Below are positions 1 to 8,420 of a stretch of DNA of 64,000 bases, in pieces. The translations under genes were made by a program, and so were the position numbers. This stretch comes from Desulfobulbaceae bacterium UBA2273. GTDB lineage: Bacteria; Desulfobacterota; Desulfobulbia; Desulfobulbales; Desulfurivibrionaceae. The DNA lies in contig DDWZ01000015.1 of NCBI GenBank assembly GCA_002347095.1, positions 71,562-135,561 of the forward strand. Direction: 5' to 3'. Under the pieces are notes generated by a model that had not been told where the DNA came from, ran no database searches, and was given only the letters and a program-made list of their open reading frames with translations. The first letter of the stretch is position 1, and each line of letters opens with the position of its first letter.

Positions 1-2
1 TG

Positions 3-329
3 CTGCTGGACATGCTCCATTATGTGGACGAGGTGACAGCCGTGGAGCTTTTCCGCCGGAGCTTTCAACTGCTGACCGATGGGGGGCTCCTGGTGGCAAG
101 ATGCACGATCCGTCCAGCCGGCAAGCCGTCATGGTCCTGGCGGTTGGAAGAATCGCGCATCCGGCTCTCGGGCCATGAGGCCTGGTACCGCTCCCCGGAA
201 AAACTGGCCGGGCTTCTTGCCGAGGCCGGTTTTACGGTGCTCGTGCAGGAGATCACCGCCAATCCGGAACTGGCCTGGCTGGTCGGCCAGGCAAAAAAAG
301 GAGCAGCCCATGCCGCGCAGCCCCTCTAA
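3..329 (+). CDS. SAM-dependent methyltransferase, C-terminal fragment
   Basis: The gene runs in from outside the window; the frame is open from base 3, so only about the last 108 residues are seen. The visible part reads like the end of a class I methyltransferase: a strand after the catalytic loop (GGLLVARCTIRP), then a helix carrying SPEKLAGLLAEAGF and a final strand FTVLVQEI, which is the usual order in Methyltransf_11/25 domains. The SAM-binding motif I lies upstream and cannot be checked. The stop overlaps the next gene by 20 bases, so the two are probably co-transcribed. The substrate is unknown; small-molecule or lipid substrates are possible. Confidence 0.6.
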   Translation: MLDMLHYVDEVTAVELFRRSFQLLTDGGLLVARCTIRPAGKPSWSWRLEESRIRLSGHEAWYRSPEKLAGLLAEAGFTVLVQEITANPELAWLVGQAKKGAAHAAQPL

Positions 330-1137
330 GCCGTCTGCGGCCGAAATAAGCGGAGCTGCGGCCCTGCTGCTTGCCTTTCTCATCTCCCTGTTCAGCCCTA
401 CCCTGGCTGTCCTGCCCCTGGCGCTTTTTCTTCTCGCCTGTCTTGCCACCCCCTTTCTTGCCGGGTACGGCTTTTTTCTGCCGGTAATCAGCCGGGGCAG
501 CCCGGAAACCAAGCAGGTTGCCCTGACCTTTGATGACGGCCCCTGGCCGGCATCCACCCCCATCCTGCTCGATCTTCTTGCCCGCCATACCCTGCAAGCC
601 ACCTTTTTTGTGGTGGGCCGACAGGCAGAAAAACATCCGGAGCTGATCGCGGCGATCCTGGCCCAAGGCCACACCATCGGCAATCACTCCCTGCGGCATG
701 ATTCCCTGCTCATGTTGCGGAGACCCAAGACCCTGCAAAAAGATATTCATGCTACGCAGGAAATCCTGCAAAAATCAGGGATAACCCCTTGTGTCTTCCG
801 TCCCCCGGCAGGGATCACCAACCCCCGGCTGAAACAGGTCTTGGCCCAAGAAAACCTCCTGGCTGTCAATTACAGTTGCCGGGCCATGGACGGCGGCAAC
901 CGCAACATCGACAATCTGGCCGAAAAAATCCTTACGCGGCTGCGGCCAGGGGACATCATCATGCTCCACGACCTCCCGCCGCAGCAGGAGGCCTTGCTGC
1001 CCATCTGGCAAAAAGAACTGGACCGCCTTTTTGCTGCCTTACACGACAACGGTCAGGTCGTTTCCCTGGAAAAAATCATCCGCCACCCCGTGATGACTGT
1101 CATCCCCTCAAACAAAAAAAGGAGTTCCGTCGATTGA
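310..1137 (+). CDS. polysaccharide deacetylase (NodB domain)
   Basis: This 275-aa carbohydrate esterase family 4 protein has all the NodB motifs: TFDDGPW (catalytic Asp pair), GNHSLRHD (His-x3-His metal ligands), RPPAG and a late LHD. Two hydrophobic stretches at about residues 10-50 predict a membrane anchor with the domain outside. The family removes N- or O-acetyl groups from cell-wall or exopolysaccharide sugars; the exact substrate is not readable. The ATG was chosen because AGGAG lies 5 bases upstream and it gives a normal length. It overlaps the preceding methyltransferase. Its TGA lies in the loop of the terminator hairpin that closes this chromosomal block. Confidence 0.88.
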   Translation: MPRSPSKPSAAEISGAAALLLAFLISLFSPTLAVLPLALFLLACLATPFLAGYGFFLPVISRGSPETKQVALTFDDGPWPASTPILLDLLARHTLQATFFVVGRQAEKHPELIAAILAQGHTIGNHSLRHDSLLMLRRPKTLQKDIHATQEILQKSGITPCVFRPPAGITNPRLKQVLAQENLLAVNYSCRAMDGGNRNIDNLAEKILTRLRPGDIIMLHDLPPQQEALLPIWQKELDRLFAALHDNGQVVSLEKIIRHPVMTVIPSNKKRSSVD

Positions 1138-1149
1138 CGGAACTCCTTT
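1113..1149. terminator. bidirectional hairpin terminator, left copy
   Basis: An 11-bp perfect stem (GGAGTTCCGTC / GACGGAACTCC) is flanked by an A-run on the left and a short T-run on the right, so it can stop transcription from both sides. It ends the deacetylase gene and, before island insertion, would have ended the tRNA-Glu gene on the other strand. A diverged copy stands at the other island end. Confidence 0.8.
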
Positions 1150-1160
1150 GATTTCTCACT

Positions 1161-1204
1161 TGGTGACCCCTACGGGACTCGAACCCGTGTTACCGGCGTG
1201 AGAG
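1161..1204. repeat. attL: 3' part of tRNA-Glu, 44-bp direct repeat
   Basis: These 44 bases are identical to the 3' part of the tRNA-Glu(CTC) gene near 35.4 kb (CCA end through T-arm, variable loop and into the anticodon loop). After base 1204 the match stops, so no complete tRNA is present here. This is the pattern left when an element integrates into a tRNA 3' end. The flanking sequence to the left also resembles the other copy, but with indels. Confidence 0.92.
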
Positions 1205-1268
1205 TCGGACTCAGGCAAAACACTTCCTGTATTTTCAAGTAGTTAGAAACCACGAAAAAACGTTTTCG

Positions 1269-1299
1269 ACCACCAAAAACCACCAAACGAACCACCAAG
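1269..1299. repeat. integrase arm-type sites, left end (ACCACCAAA x3)
   Basis: There are three near-identical 9-mers: ACCACCAAA, ACCACCAAA and ACCACCAAG, with start-to-start spacing of 10 and 12 bases. The same word occurs just inside the right end of the island in the same strand orientation. Tandem short repeats 50-100 bases inside an att core are typical arm-binding sites of tyrosine integrases. Assignment to this integrase is an inference. Confidence 0.6.
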
Positions 1300-1381
1300 G
1301 TTAAGTAATTGCTAAAACAGCAGCTATTAAGACTAGAAAATTGTGAAAAACAACAGCCATTAAAATTAAACATTTAATAAA

Positions 1382-2623
1382 ATGGTGAACAACATGACGA
1401 TCAAAGAGCTAATCCAGACATTGAATCCAGCACATTATTCCACAGACGATTCGGCGTGGAATAATGTGGCGGGTGGTCCTGGTAAGACATTTTTGAACGA
1501 CAGTGAAAAAGTGGCTTACCAGGATGAGCGTCAGCTCAAACACGCCTCAGTTAACTTTGACAATTCCACCCCCCACGAGAACCATGATCAAATAAAAAAA
1601 GAGGAATCCTTTAAACTGATCATCAAGTCAAGAGAGCTCGTTAAAAATTGGCAGACTCCATCACTATTCACCATGCAACAATATCAAGCGGCCATGAAAA
1701 GACTCCGGAAAAGCAAAAAATTACCTGAAGAATATGCCCAAACCAAGAATGCGTTTTATGTTTATCGTGCAGCATTGGTTGCCGACTCGCTCTCTGCCCT
1801 GCAAAGAACCTTGGTGACCATTAACCGATTACAGAAGAAAGGTGATCCGGCATGGATGACCGCGACAACATCTCTTATAAGGCCACTCAAGATTTTATCC
1901 CGCTACCCTCCTGACCAGGAACAAAACCACCTGGAGCTTGAGATCAAAAGCCTGTGGCAAAAAGCAGGCAAAAATCCCCGCTCAAATGCAAAACGCAAGG
2001 GTATCGGCACCCTTCCCCCAAATTGGCGTGCCGATTTCTGGAAAAATTTCCCGGAAAATTCTCCGCACCGGCTTGCCCTGGCACTCCTGAGCACAACAGG
2101 TTGCAGGCCAAGCGAACTGGTCAAGGGAGTTGAGGTGGAACTCGACGAACACGGCAATCTCAAGGTAATCATCAAAGGAACCAAAACCCACGATGGCCGT
2201 TATGGACAAGAATACCGTGAACTGACAATCATGGTTGAAAGTAAGGAAGCCCTGTTTTTACAAAAAAGCGTGGGAGAAAACGTTGGTACCCTACATGTCA
2301 CCATCAAAAACCCAAATGCCCTGACGGAGGCGGTACGGCGACACTCGAAAAAACTCTGGCCCAGAAGAAAATACGTGGTTTCTCCATACAGCTTCCGGCA
2401 CCAATTTGCAGCTGATCTCAAAAATAATTTCGATCCTGAAGAGGTAGCCATGGCCATGGGCCATTCAGTCTGCAAAACCCAGCAGCATTATGGCACACGA
2501 AATCAAGGCCGATCAGGAATACCGCTAATCATGGTAATGGCGGAAAAGAATCTTGCTCAAGAAAGGGCGCAAAGAAGAAGCGATAAATCTGAGGACAGAG
2601 TCGGGTTGGGCCCCGGAGCATAA
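1382..2623 (+). CDS. tyrosine recombinase / integrase family protein
   Basis: This 413-aa protein has a C-terminal tyrosine-recombinase domain. The first catalytic Arg is in TTGCRPSELV, the second box is PYSFRHQFAAD (Arg-His kept, the usual first His replaced by Tyr), and the last box MGHSVCKTQQHYG has the His and the nucleophile Tyr. The N-terminal ~200 residues are not recognisable. It sits just inside attL, at the opposite end from the integrase next to attR, so it may belong to a second, nested element or a decayed neighbour. The start is not certain: a second in-frame ATG follows four codons in. Activity cannot be judged from sequence. Confidence 0.8.
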   Translation: MVNNMTIKELIQTLNPAHYSTDDSAWNNVAGGPGKTFLNDSEKVAYQDERQLKHASVNFDNSTPHENHDQIKKEESFKLIIKSRELVKNWQTPSLFTMQQYQAAMKRLRKSKKLPEEYAQTKNAFYVYRAALVADSLSALQRTLVTINRLQKKGDPAWMTATTSLIRPLKILSRYPPDQEQNHLELEIKSLWQKAGKNPRSNAKRKGIGTLPPNWRADFWKNFPENSPHRLALALLSTTGCRPSELVKGVEVELDEHGNLKVIIKGTKTHDGRYGQEYRELTIMVESKEALFLQKSVGENVGTLHVTIKNPNALTEAVRRHSKKLWPRRKYVVSPYSFRHQFAADLKNNFDPEEVAMAMGHSVCKTQQHYGTRNQGRSGIPLIMVMAEKNLAQERAQRRSDKSEDRVGLGPGA

Positions 2624-2735
2624 AAATTGGCTGTCGCGTATTGCGCCAAGCCATCGATAAAGACAGGATGGAACAGTGGGTTGCCGAGTCTCTGCGGTAG
2701 GCCAATGCGTGCTCAACCCGGATATCAGCCACACG

Positions 2736-2787
2736 AAAAAAACCCTGCGCCCTTGCCCAGGGGAGAAAGTCTGGACAAGGGGGCAGG
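2736..2787 (-). terminator. terminator after DoxX-like gene, conserved loop
   Basis: Read on the minus strand, a GC-rich stem with two mismatches (CCTGCCCCCTTGTCC / GGGCAAGGGCGCAGG) is followed by a run of seven T. It lies 46 bases past the stop of the DoxX-like gene. Its loop (ACTTTCTCCCCT) is the same as in a second hairpin near 11.2 kb, which follows the other DoxX-like gene. Confidence 0.75.
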
Positions 2788-2833
2788 CGCCCCGGCTGGG
2801 AAGAGAGGGAGGACTTACCATTGCCGAGGACGA

Positions 2834-3265
2834 TCACTGGGCGCGGACCTTTCCGCCAATCATAAAAGCCGCGCTCAACAAAAAGAGGTTCTTCACTATA
2901 TACTGCCCTTCTAGGGACAACCCGAAAGGCGGATGGGTAAAGCAGATTTCCGGCAGCAGAATCAATGGCAGCATCGTTCCCGGCAATTGGAGAAGCAGGA
3001 ATAAAAGAGCGATGCGGATCAACGGCCGATAAAGCAGGCACAGGCCGATAGTTACCTCCCACCAGCCAAGACCCGGCAAGAAAATCTGCGGAGAAACCCA
3101 GTAGACCGTCCGCTTGATCAGCTCCGCCTCCGGGCTCATGCCCAAAGGCTTCAACACCCCGAACCAGACGAAGATGAGGGAGATGGAATATCGCATCAGG
3201 GGCTGGCAGTACCTGTCCATCCCCTCGGAAATCCAGATATCGGCACGGTCAAGCCAGGCGTACAT
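2834..3265 (-). CDS. DoxX-like four-helix membrane protein (copy 1)
   Basis: This small integral membrane protein (143 aa) has four hydrophobic helices and the GWWE motif found in DoxX-type proteins (FLPGLGWWEVTIGL). The family is linked to quinone-dependent oxidation or redox balance, but no activity can be assigned here. It is clearly paralogous to the gene near 11.3 kb: both share PEICF, PFGLSLEGQYI and the WFGV segment. The start could be this ATG, which overlaps the end of the PilZ gene by 17 bases, or an ATG at 3220 with GAGGGG just before it. It is co-directional and overlapping with the PilZ gene, suggesting one transcript. Confidence 0.7.
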   Translation of the reverse strand: MYAWLDRADIWISEGMDRYCQPLMRYSISLIFVWFGVLKPLGMSPEAELIKRTVYWVSPQIFLPGLGWWEVTIGLCLLYRPLIRIALLFLLLQLPGTMLPLILLPEICFTHPPFGLSLEGQYIVKNLFLLSAAFMIGGKVRAQ

Positions 3266-3854
3266 CCGTGTTGGCCCCCATTGCCCGCACCTTTCTGTCA
3301 ATGGAAGACTGTCCAGCGGGGGCATACACGGATTTATACTCCGTGTATCTGGTGTCGTAGGACAATTGCGGGATACGCGCATTATTCAGAATAAAACTTT
3401 CCAGTTGCCGCACCTGAAGCTCGGTAAGATCGCCAAAGCGGACCCGTCTCTCCCTGACGAAATAATTGCTTTCTAAAAATCGGGAACTTATCTCGTCGGC
3501 CATGATCTCAAAGGGGAGTCCTTGGATGTGCTGGCCGTTGTGCGTGAAGAGTATCCCCTCCTCCGGCAGCTCTTTCAACGGGGGGGTATCGGCAATGTAT
3601 GAAAAGGATACGCCGCCCATGCTGATGTCGAGCACCCGACCCACCCCCAGATGGAACACATACATCTCCTCACGTGGGGTGAACCAGGGGAATTTCCCGT
3701 GATGCTCACCCGGCGCATTGCCGGCGTGGATAGGCGTACCGTCCACGGTATAGAGCGAGTTTCCTGGTCGGTTTGCCAACACTTCTCCGTTTCTGACCAA
3801 AGAAGCATTGCGGGGCGGGGCAATCCTACAGATGGCATCTTCAGACTTTTCCAT
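3249..3854 (-). CDS. PilZ-domain protein (predicted cyclic-di-GMP binding)
   Basis: This is a protein of about 201 aa. Residues ~70-90 contain VLDISMGGVSFSYI, matching the DxSxxG half of a PilZ domain, and the C-terminal part carries RRVRFGDLTELQVRQLESFI, the usual end of PilZ proteins. PilZ domains bind cyclic-di-GMP and pass the signal to motility or adhesion targets. The RxxxR arm is not obvious, so ligand binding is not assured. The ATG at 3854 was preferred over one at 3860 because AGGAGA then has normal spacing. It lies upstream of and overlaps the DoxX-like gene. The island also holds a GGDEF and an HD-GYP protein, which would make and remove its ligand. Confidence 0.7.
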   Translation of the reverse strand: MEKSEDAICRIAPPRNASLVRNGEVLANRPGNSLYTVDGTPIHAGNAPGEHHGKFPWFTPREEMYVFHLGVGRVLDISMGGVSFSYIADTPPLKELPEEGILFTHNGQHIQGLPFEIMADEISSRFLESNYFVRERRVRFGDLTELQVRQLESFILNNARIPQLSYDTRYTEYKSVYAPAGQSSIDRKVRAMGANTDVRLA

Positions 3855-4027
3855 AACCATTTCTCCTATTTTTGCTGACGTATTTTTCGGGGCTCGCTCA
3901 GGAACTGGTGTCGAAGAAAAACGATCCTTGCCGTATTCCCGACCCGTGCTGCCCTGACCGTGAAGACACTGTAACGAACCTCATCGATAAATAAAAATGA
4001 ATAATATAGATGTTTGCAGCAAGTTTC

Positions 4028-4050
4028 ACTTATAGTAGAATACTAATGCA
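4028..4050. promoter_or_regulatory. possible LysR-type operator
   Basis: The sequence holds the inverted repeat AGTAgaaTACT inside an AT-rich stretch 40 bases before the LysR-family gene, which is transcribed divergently from the PilZ/DoxX pair. LysR regulators often bind such T-N11-A palindromes in their own promoter. No binding data; a plausible site only. Confidence 0.3.
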
Positions 4051-4088
4051 GAAAGCCCGCCCAACCATTATCGTGCGAGGACCCCCGG

Positions 4089-5063
4089 ATGAGTATTACC
4101 CTGAGACAACTGGAAATCTTTGTCGCCGTTGCCGAAAGCCAGCAGGTGACCAAAGCAAGCGAGAAACTTTTTTTGAGCCAATCGGCAGTAAGCATGGCCC
4201 TAAACGAATTTCAGAACCAACTGGGCGGCCCTCTTTTCGACCGGCGAGGCCGCACCCTGCAGATCAATGACCGGGGCCGGTACCTTTTACCGTTTGCTAA
4301 GGAGATCCTCTGCCAAATCACCAACATCGAATCCCTGATGACCGAGAAAAAAGACAAGGTTGTCGGTACCCTCAAAATCGTGGCCAGCTCCACCCTCGGC
4401 AATTATGTCCTTCCTTACCTAATCGGCGCCTTCAAGCAGATGCACCCCTCAGCCTCCATCGATATGCAGGTCTGCAACACCGGCTGTGCCGAGAAACTCA
4501 TCGTAGATGGCAGCATGGATCTTGGTTTTGTGGAAGGAGAGGTAAACAATGATCAAATTGCCACGATTCCCTGGCTCCAGGATGAGCTGATGGTGATCGC
4601 CATCCCGGCCAGCGAAATAGGTGCCCAGAAGGCCTTCCGAGTGCCGGAGGATTTGGTGAGATGCGAGTGGGTCATGCGGGAAAAAGGCTCGGGCACGGCC
4701 CAGATCTTCAAGAAAAAATTAGGCCGCCACGTAACCGGACTCAAGGTGGCCATGGAACTAGGTCATACTGAAGCCATCAAAAAAGCGGTTGAATCCGGGG
4801 CCGGGGTTGCCTGCCTTTCAAAACTGGCAGTCTGCCGTGAGGTGGAACAGGGATGGCTGGCAGGGCTGCCCATAGAGGGCATCGACATGCAACGGACCCT
4901 ACAGATCATTCAATACAAAAAAAAGGCCACCACCAATCTGATGGGGGAGTTCATCAACTTTTGCGCCCTGCTTAACGAGTGCAGTCAGGGTTGCGCCTGC
5001 CTTTCTTCGCCCTGGAAGCTACAAGACCTGTTAGCAAAATCCTGCCAACAGCCTGCATCATGA
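4089..5063 (+). CDS. LysR-family transcriptional regulator (YeiE/CysB-like)
   Basis: This is a 324-aa LysR regulator. Residues 1-60 form the winged helix-turn-helix (LRQLEIFVAVAES, then SQSAVSMALNEFQNQLG), and residues ~90-295 the periplasmic-binding-like effector domain (GTLKIVASSTLGNYVLPYLI). The sequence resembles YeiE-type regulators, which in other bacteria lie next to yeiH exporters; a YeiH/PSE exporter does follow 1.5 kb downstream, separated by an IS remnant. Control of that exporter, perhaps in response to a sulfur anion, is therefore a reasonable inference. The C-terminal ~25 residues (SQGCACLSSPW...) are atypical and may be a tail acquired by rearrangement. Confidence 0.85.
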   Translation: MSITLRQLEIFVAVAESQQVTKASEKLFLSQSAVSMALNEFQNQLGGPLFDRRGRTLQINDRGRYLLPFAKEILCQITNIESLMTEKKDKVVGTLKIVASSTLGNYVLPYLIGAFKQMHPSASIDMQVCNTGCAEKLIVDGSMDLGFVEGEVNNDQIATIPWLQDELMVIAIPASEIGAQKAFRVPEDLVRCEWVMREKGSGTAQIFKKKLGRHVTGLKVAMELGHTEAIKKAVESGAGVACLSKLAVCREVEQGWLAGLPIEGIDMQRTLQIIQYKKKATTNLMGEFINFCALLNECSQGCACLSSPWKLQDLLAKSCQQPAS

Positions 5064-5236
5064 AAAAACAGGACTGAGAGGATTGTACAAGGCAGGGAGG
5101 GGATTATTCTTACCCGAGGATCTTGCCACACAATTCAAGTTAGACAACTTTTCTCTGGGTGTGCTATTTCAAGAGATATTCACACCATTAAAGAGGTAGC
5201 GCAATCAACTCATGAGCACTACTCTCCTTTTTTCAC

Positions 5237-5920
5237 GTGGCTGTCCTAGATAATGAAAATTATTTAGGATGGCCGGATGAGAAAAAGTAGGCTGAGTAAA
5301 ACTAAACAAGACCGACTGATCGAACACTTTGTTGATGGGACAACAGCACGTACAACAGCGGTCCTGATCGGGGTTAACAAGTCTACCGCCTCGTATTATT
5401 TTCATCGACTTCGAGAACTCATTTTTAAAGCCGTCGAAGATGAGACTCCCTTCTCAGGAGAGATCGAGGTAGAAGAAAGTTATTTCGGTGGCAGACGCAA
5501 GGGCAAGAGAGGCCGAGGCGCTGCCGGTAAAGTTCCTGTTTTGGTCTGTTGAGGCGTGGCGGCAAGGTTTACACAAAGATCATACCTAATGCCAAAGCCA
5601 CGACTCTTATGCCCATAATGCAGGATCGGATAATGCCAGATAGTGTCGTTTATACAGACTGCTTGTCCAGCTATAATGTGCTGGAGTTTCATGCTTCAAA
5701 CACTATCGAATCAACCACAGCGAGCTATTCGCTGATAGAAAGAACCATATAAACGGCATTGAAATTTTTTGGAATCAAACCAAGCGCCACATGCGAAAAT
5801 TCAACGGCGTTCCCACAGACCATTTTCACCTGTATTTGAAAGAATGTGAGTGGCGATTTAACAACCAAAAACCAGACAAACAGTTAAAGAGAATGTTGGC
5901 CAGTCACCTAGGACTGCCCC
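5237..5920 (+). mobile_element. IS1595-family (IS1016/ISXO2-like) remnant
   Basis: A 684-bp element is bounded by imperfect inverted ends (GTGGCTGTCCTAGAT on the left; the right end reads GGGGCAGTCCTAGGT on the other strand). It contains a broken ISXO2-type transposase. No clear target duplication is seen. It sits between the LysR gene and the exporter it may regulate. Confidence 0.75.
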
Positions 5921-5955
5921 AAAGAAAAAGAAAAAGAAAAATGGATCGAGGATGA
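5277..5955 (+). pseudogene. frameshifted IS1595-family transposase
   Basis: Three overlapping frames together rebuild an ISXO2-like DDE transposase. The first covers the N-terminal HTH-like part and EIEVEESYFGGRRKGKRGRG, the second YTKIIPNAK and DSVVYTDC, and the third FKHYRIN, HINGIEIFWNQTKRHMRKFNG and the end. One T appears lost near 5540 (the coding text resumes as FGLLRRGGKVYTKI) and a second shift lies near 5695. With two frameshifts the enzyme is almost certainly inactive. Confidence 0.85.
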
Positions 5956-6050
5956 TCTTTTTCTGCTAGGTATTTAAGTTCCCCATTTTCACGAGTTGAC
6001 GGTGTTAATCAAAAAATGAACCCCAGTCTTTCATTTTAGGCGGATGACAG

Positions 6051-6332
6051 GTGAATAAAATGCATGATGATTTGCAGACCGATGAATACGGCATCTCTAT
6101 TTCACGGGAGATCACAGTGTGTAAAAACATGATTTCAATCCAACTGGAAGAACTCACCGAATTCGAGCAACAATATGGAATTTCCACGCACCAGCTAATA
6201 ACTGGTGAAATGCCGAAAATTGAGGGGAAAGCAAGGGATATCAAGGAATGGCGTGATGGATATGAGGGTTTGCTTGCATGGCAGAAACGTTTACGAGAGT
6301 ATGAGGAAGCCTACAACTCATTGAAACGCTAA
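6051..6332 (+). CDS. hypothetical 93-aa protein
   Basis: I do not recognise a family. The product is acidic in its N-terminal half, has no membrane segment, and ends in a helix-rich stretch (IKEWRDGYEGLLAWQKRLREYEEAY). The start shown is GTG, with AGGCGG about 9 bases upstream; an ATG lies three codons further in. A strong terminator hairpin follows directly. It stands alone between the IS1595 remnant and the convergent exporter operon. The codon pattern looks coding, but expression is unproven. Confidence 0.5.
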   Translation: MNKMHDDLQTDEYGISISREITVCKNMISIQLEELTEFEQQYGISTHQLITGEMPKIEGKARDIKEWRDGYEGLLAWQKRLREYEEAYNSLKR

Positions 6333-6341
6333 AAAAAGATT

Positions 6342-6380
6342 ACAAAAAAGCCGTCCCCTTGCGAAAACGGCTTTTTTGTA
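6342..6380. terminator. bidirectional terminator
   Basis: The stem AAAAAAGCCGT / ACGGCTTTTTT with a 12-base loop has runs of A and T on the two sides. It sits between the converging 93-aa gene and the exporter operon and can serve both. Confidence 0.85.
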
Positions 6381-6431
6381 ACGTCCGGAAATACGGGGGA
6401 CTGAGGACAATACTTTTAGTCCCCCCATCTG

Positions 6432-6593
6432 TTAATGACCGCCAGGAAAAAGATACTGGCTTAAGAAATAGAAAAACACCAAAAGGCCGATTCCGAGGGA
6501 AATACTCCATTTGATAAGCGACATTTCAGCAGGCAGAAGCGGCTCGTATTCCATGGTTTTCATTTCTTCGGCAATTTTCGATTTTTCAGTCAT
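6432..6593 (-). CDS. 53-aa single-pass membrane protein downstream of PSE exporter
   Basis: This small gene starts 12 bases after the exporter stop, with GGAGATC ahead of its ATG. The product has a charged N-terminal half (MTEKSKIAEEMKTMEYEPL) and one hydrophobic helix (WSISLGIGLLVFFYFLSQYL). It has no recognised family. The tight spacing and shared strand suggest a small subunit or stabiliser of the exporter. Confidence 0.65.
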   Translation of the reverse strand: MTEKSKIAEEMKTMEYEPLLPAEMSLIKWSISLGIGLLVFFYFLSQYLFPGGH

Positions 6594-6605
6594 GTGTGAT
6601 CTCCA

Positions 6606-8420
6606 TTAGAGAATTGGTGGTTTGACTCCGTGGAAGAACAGCCACGAAATAGCGAGTCCGACCCAGATGATGAAGCCGAAAAGGGAGATGCAATAGACTG
6701 CTGCCAGTTTGCCGATCCCCTCTTGCGCCAGTTTCTTGAAGTTCGAAACTACCCCGATGGTGAAGAAACAAAGCAGGAAGAATATCTTTCGGAACACATC
6801 GCCCTGGTCCGTTGCCGACTTGGCTTTTGAGATGAGCTTATTTGGTTCCTTGGTTGAATCTTTCAGCTCTTTTTCATGGGCCTTGACTCCAGCCAGAGTT
6901 GCCTGCAGTGTTGTTGTGGCCGCAGGGTCCTTGTTGTCACTGATCTGTTTTTCCAAAGAGGCTATCTGCACTTTAACCTCGGAGAGAGAGTGTTCTGCCG
7001 GAGAAATCGCCTTTACCGCAGGCCAGCAAATGACTAGCAGAATAATAAAGGTGAGGATATAGCCGAGAACGAATTTCGGAAAACGGTTCCAGATTTCAAT
7101 GAGGCGCACCTTTTGGCCCGGCTTGCATTCGATCTTGGCGCACCAGACATAAGCGAGAATTACAGCCCAAAAGCCGATGAATATATCAATAAACATCTTC
7201 ACCGTGGTCGCGGTCATGGTTATCCATCCCTCGGCATATTTTATGCCCTCCATGTCCATGGCCTGCGCTCTGATCAAGGCATCGGTCACTGCCCCGCTGG
7301 CAATAGCCCCGCCGTCTGATTTAACGGCAAGTCCCATCCAGGCCCCGGCGACCAATGGTTCCTGCCAGAGAAATATTTTTGCGGCGAACGGGAGAAGAAC
7401 CATTTCCACCGCCACAAAGATTACGACAAGGGAAGACACCATAATGGGGATGACCGGCCGGGCACGAATGGCCCCGCCTGTGGCAATGGCAGCGGAAACA
7501 CCGCAGATGGAAATCCCAGAGGCCAGAGGCGCCGACCACTCTCGGCTGAATTTGAAGTATTTTCGTGAGATATAGTAGACGCTTGCCCAGTAGATCAGAT
7601 AGGCCTCGATAATGGCGCAGAAACCCCGAAACATGATATTACTCGCCAGGCCGAAGGATTGGGCGGCCTTTACCCCGAGTCCAGCACCCATGATGACGAT
7701 GGCGGTTTTGATATACAGTTCAGGCCTAGCCGCTTCTTTCATGGCCGCTGCTAGTCCGGGAAAAAAGTTGCCGACCATGAGTCCGGCAATCAAGGCAATG
7801 ATAAACCCAAATTCGCCGGTCATGCTGAACGTCCACGTAAGGCCAAATTTTTCCATTTCGTTTTTGGTTGCAGCGAAATTGGCAAAGTGTCCCATGAGCC
7901 AACAAAGATAACTGATCCAAAAAACCAGAGTAAAGCCGATGGCGAATTTTTTAAAATCCGCGCCGATCAGCATCGATCCTAACCCCATGACCACAAGCAT
8001 TGCCAAGTAGGTGAGAACCAGCGAAGCCGTTGAGGAAATCCCTTTTTGCTCGTACATTTGACCCACGGAAAGGGTTGTAGTGTCGGTTTTCACAGTGATT
8101 CCGACTTCCTTTCCATCAGCTTTTTTGAGCGTTACCTTTGCACCGTCAATTTTGGTAATTTCTCCCTTGACGGTCTGGTAGGCTATTGATACCGGCTTGG
8201 TGGATTTGGAAAGGTCATTCCAGACTCCTGTCGTTGCACCCCACCCCAGAATATCGGCGCCTTGAAACGCACTGAGGGAAAGGATAAAGATAAATAGACC
8301 CAGCCAAAGAGAAAGCCAATCCTCACTGATCCATCCTTTTTTCTCTTCTATCGCGCAGGTTTTTTCCGAATCGCAAAGTCCCTCTGCCAACTTGTCTTCG
8401 TTGATTTTTTTCTCGTCCAT
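6606..8420 (-). CDS. YeiH-family putative sulfate/anion exporter (PSE), enlarged form
   Basis: This 604-aa polytopic membrane protein belongs to the YeiH/PSE family (Cons_hypoth698). The signature SGISICGVSAAIATGGAIRA lies at residues 301-320 and matches the second PSE protein near 22 kb. Usual YeiH proteins are about 340 aa. The excess here comes from an N-terminal region with one TM helix (~33-52), a beta-rich insert at ~80-120 (VKGEITKIDGAKVTLKK), and a coiled-coil-like hydrophilic insert at ~475-540 between TM helices. The family is annotated as exporting sulfate or related anions, but proof is thin. AGGAGG lies 5 bases before the ATG. The LysR gene 3 kb away is a likely regulator. Confidence 0.85.
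   Translation of the reverse strand: MDEKKINEDKLAEGLCDSEKTCAIEEKKGWISEDWLSLWLGLFIFILSLSAFQGADILGWGATTGVWNDLSKSTKPVSIAYQTVKGEITKIDGAKVTLKKADGKEVGITVKTDTTTLSVGQMYEQKGISSTASLVLTYLAMLVVMGLGSMLIGADFKKFAIGFTLVFWISYLCWLMGHFANFAATKNEMEKFGLTWTFSMTGEFGFIIALIAGLMVGNFFPGLAAAMKEAARPELYIKTAIVIMGAGLGVKAAQSFGLASNIMFRGFCAIIEAYLIYWASVYYISRKYFKFSREWSAPLASGISICGVSAAIATGGAIRARPVIPIMVSSLVVIFVAVEMVLLPFAAKIFLWQEPLVAGAWMGLAVKSDGGAIASGAVTDALIRAQAMDMEGIKYAEGWITMTATTVKMFIDIFIGFWAVILAYVWCAKIECKPGQKVRLIEIWNRFPKFVLGYILTFIILLVICWPAVKAISPAEHSLSEVKVQIASLEKQISDNKDPAATTTLQATLAGVKAHEKELKDSTKEPNKLISKAKSATDQGDVFRKIFFLLCFFTIGVVSNFKKLAQEGIGKLAAVYCISLFGFIIWVGLAISWLFFHGVKPPIL

Noticed and set aside
2627-3032. Two overlapping plus-strand frames after the first recombinase
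   Set aside because: They run through a terminator hairpin and antisense to the DoxX-like gene; no family content.
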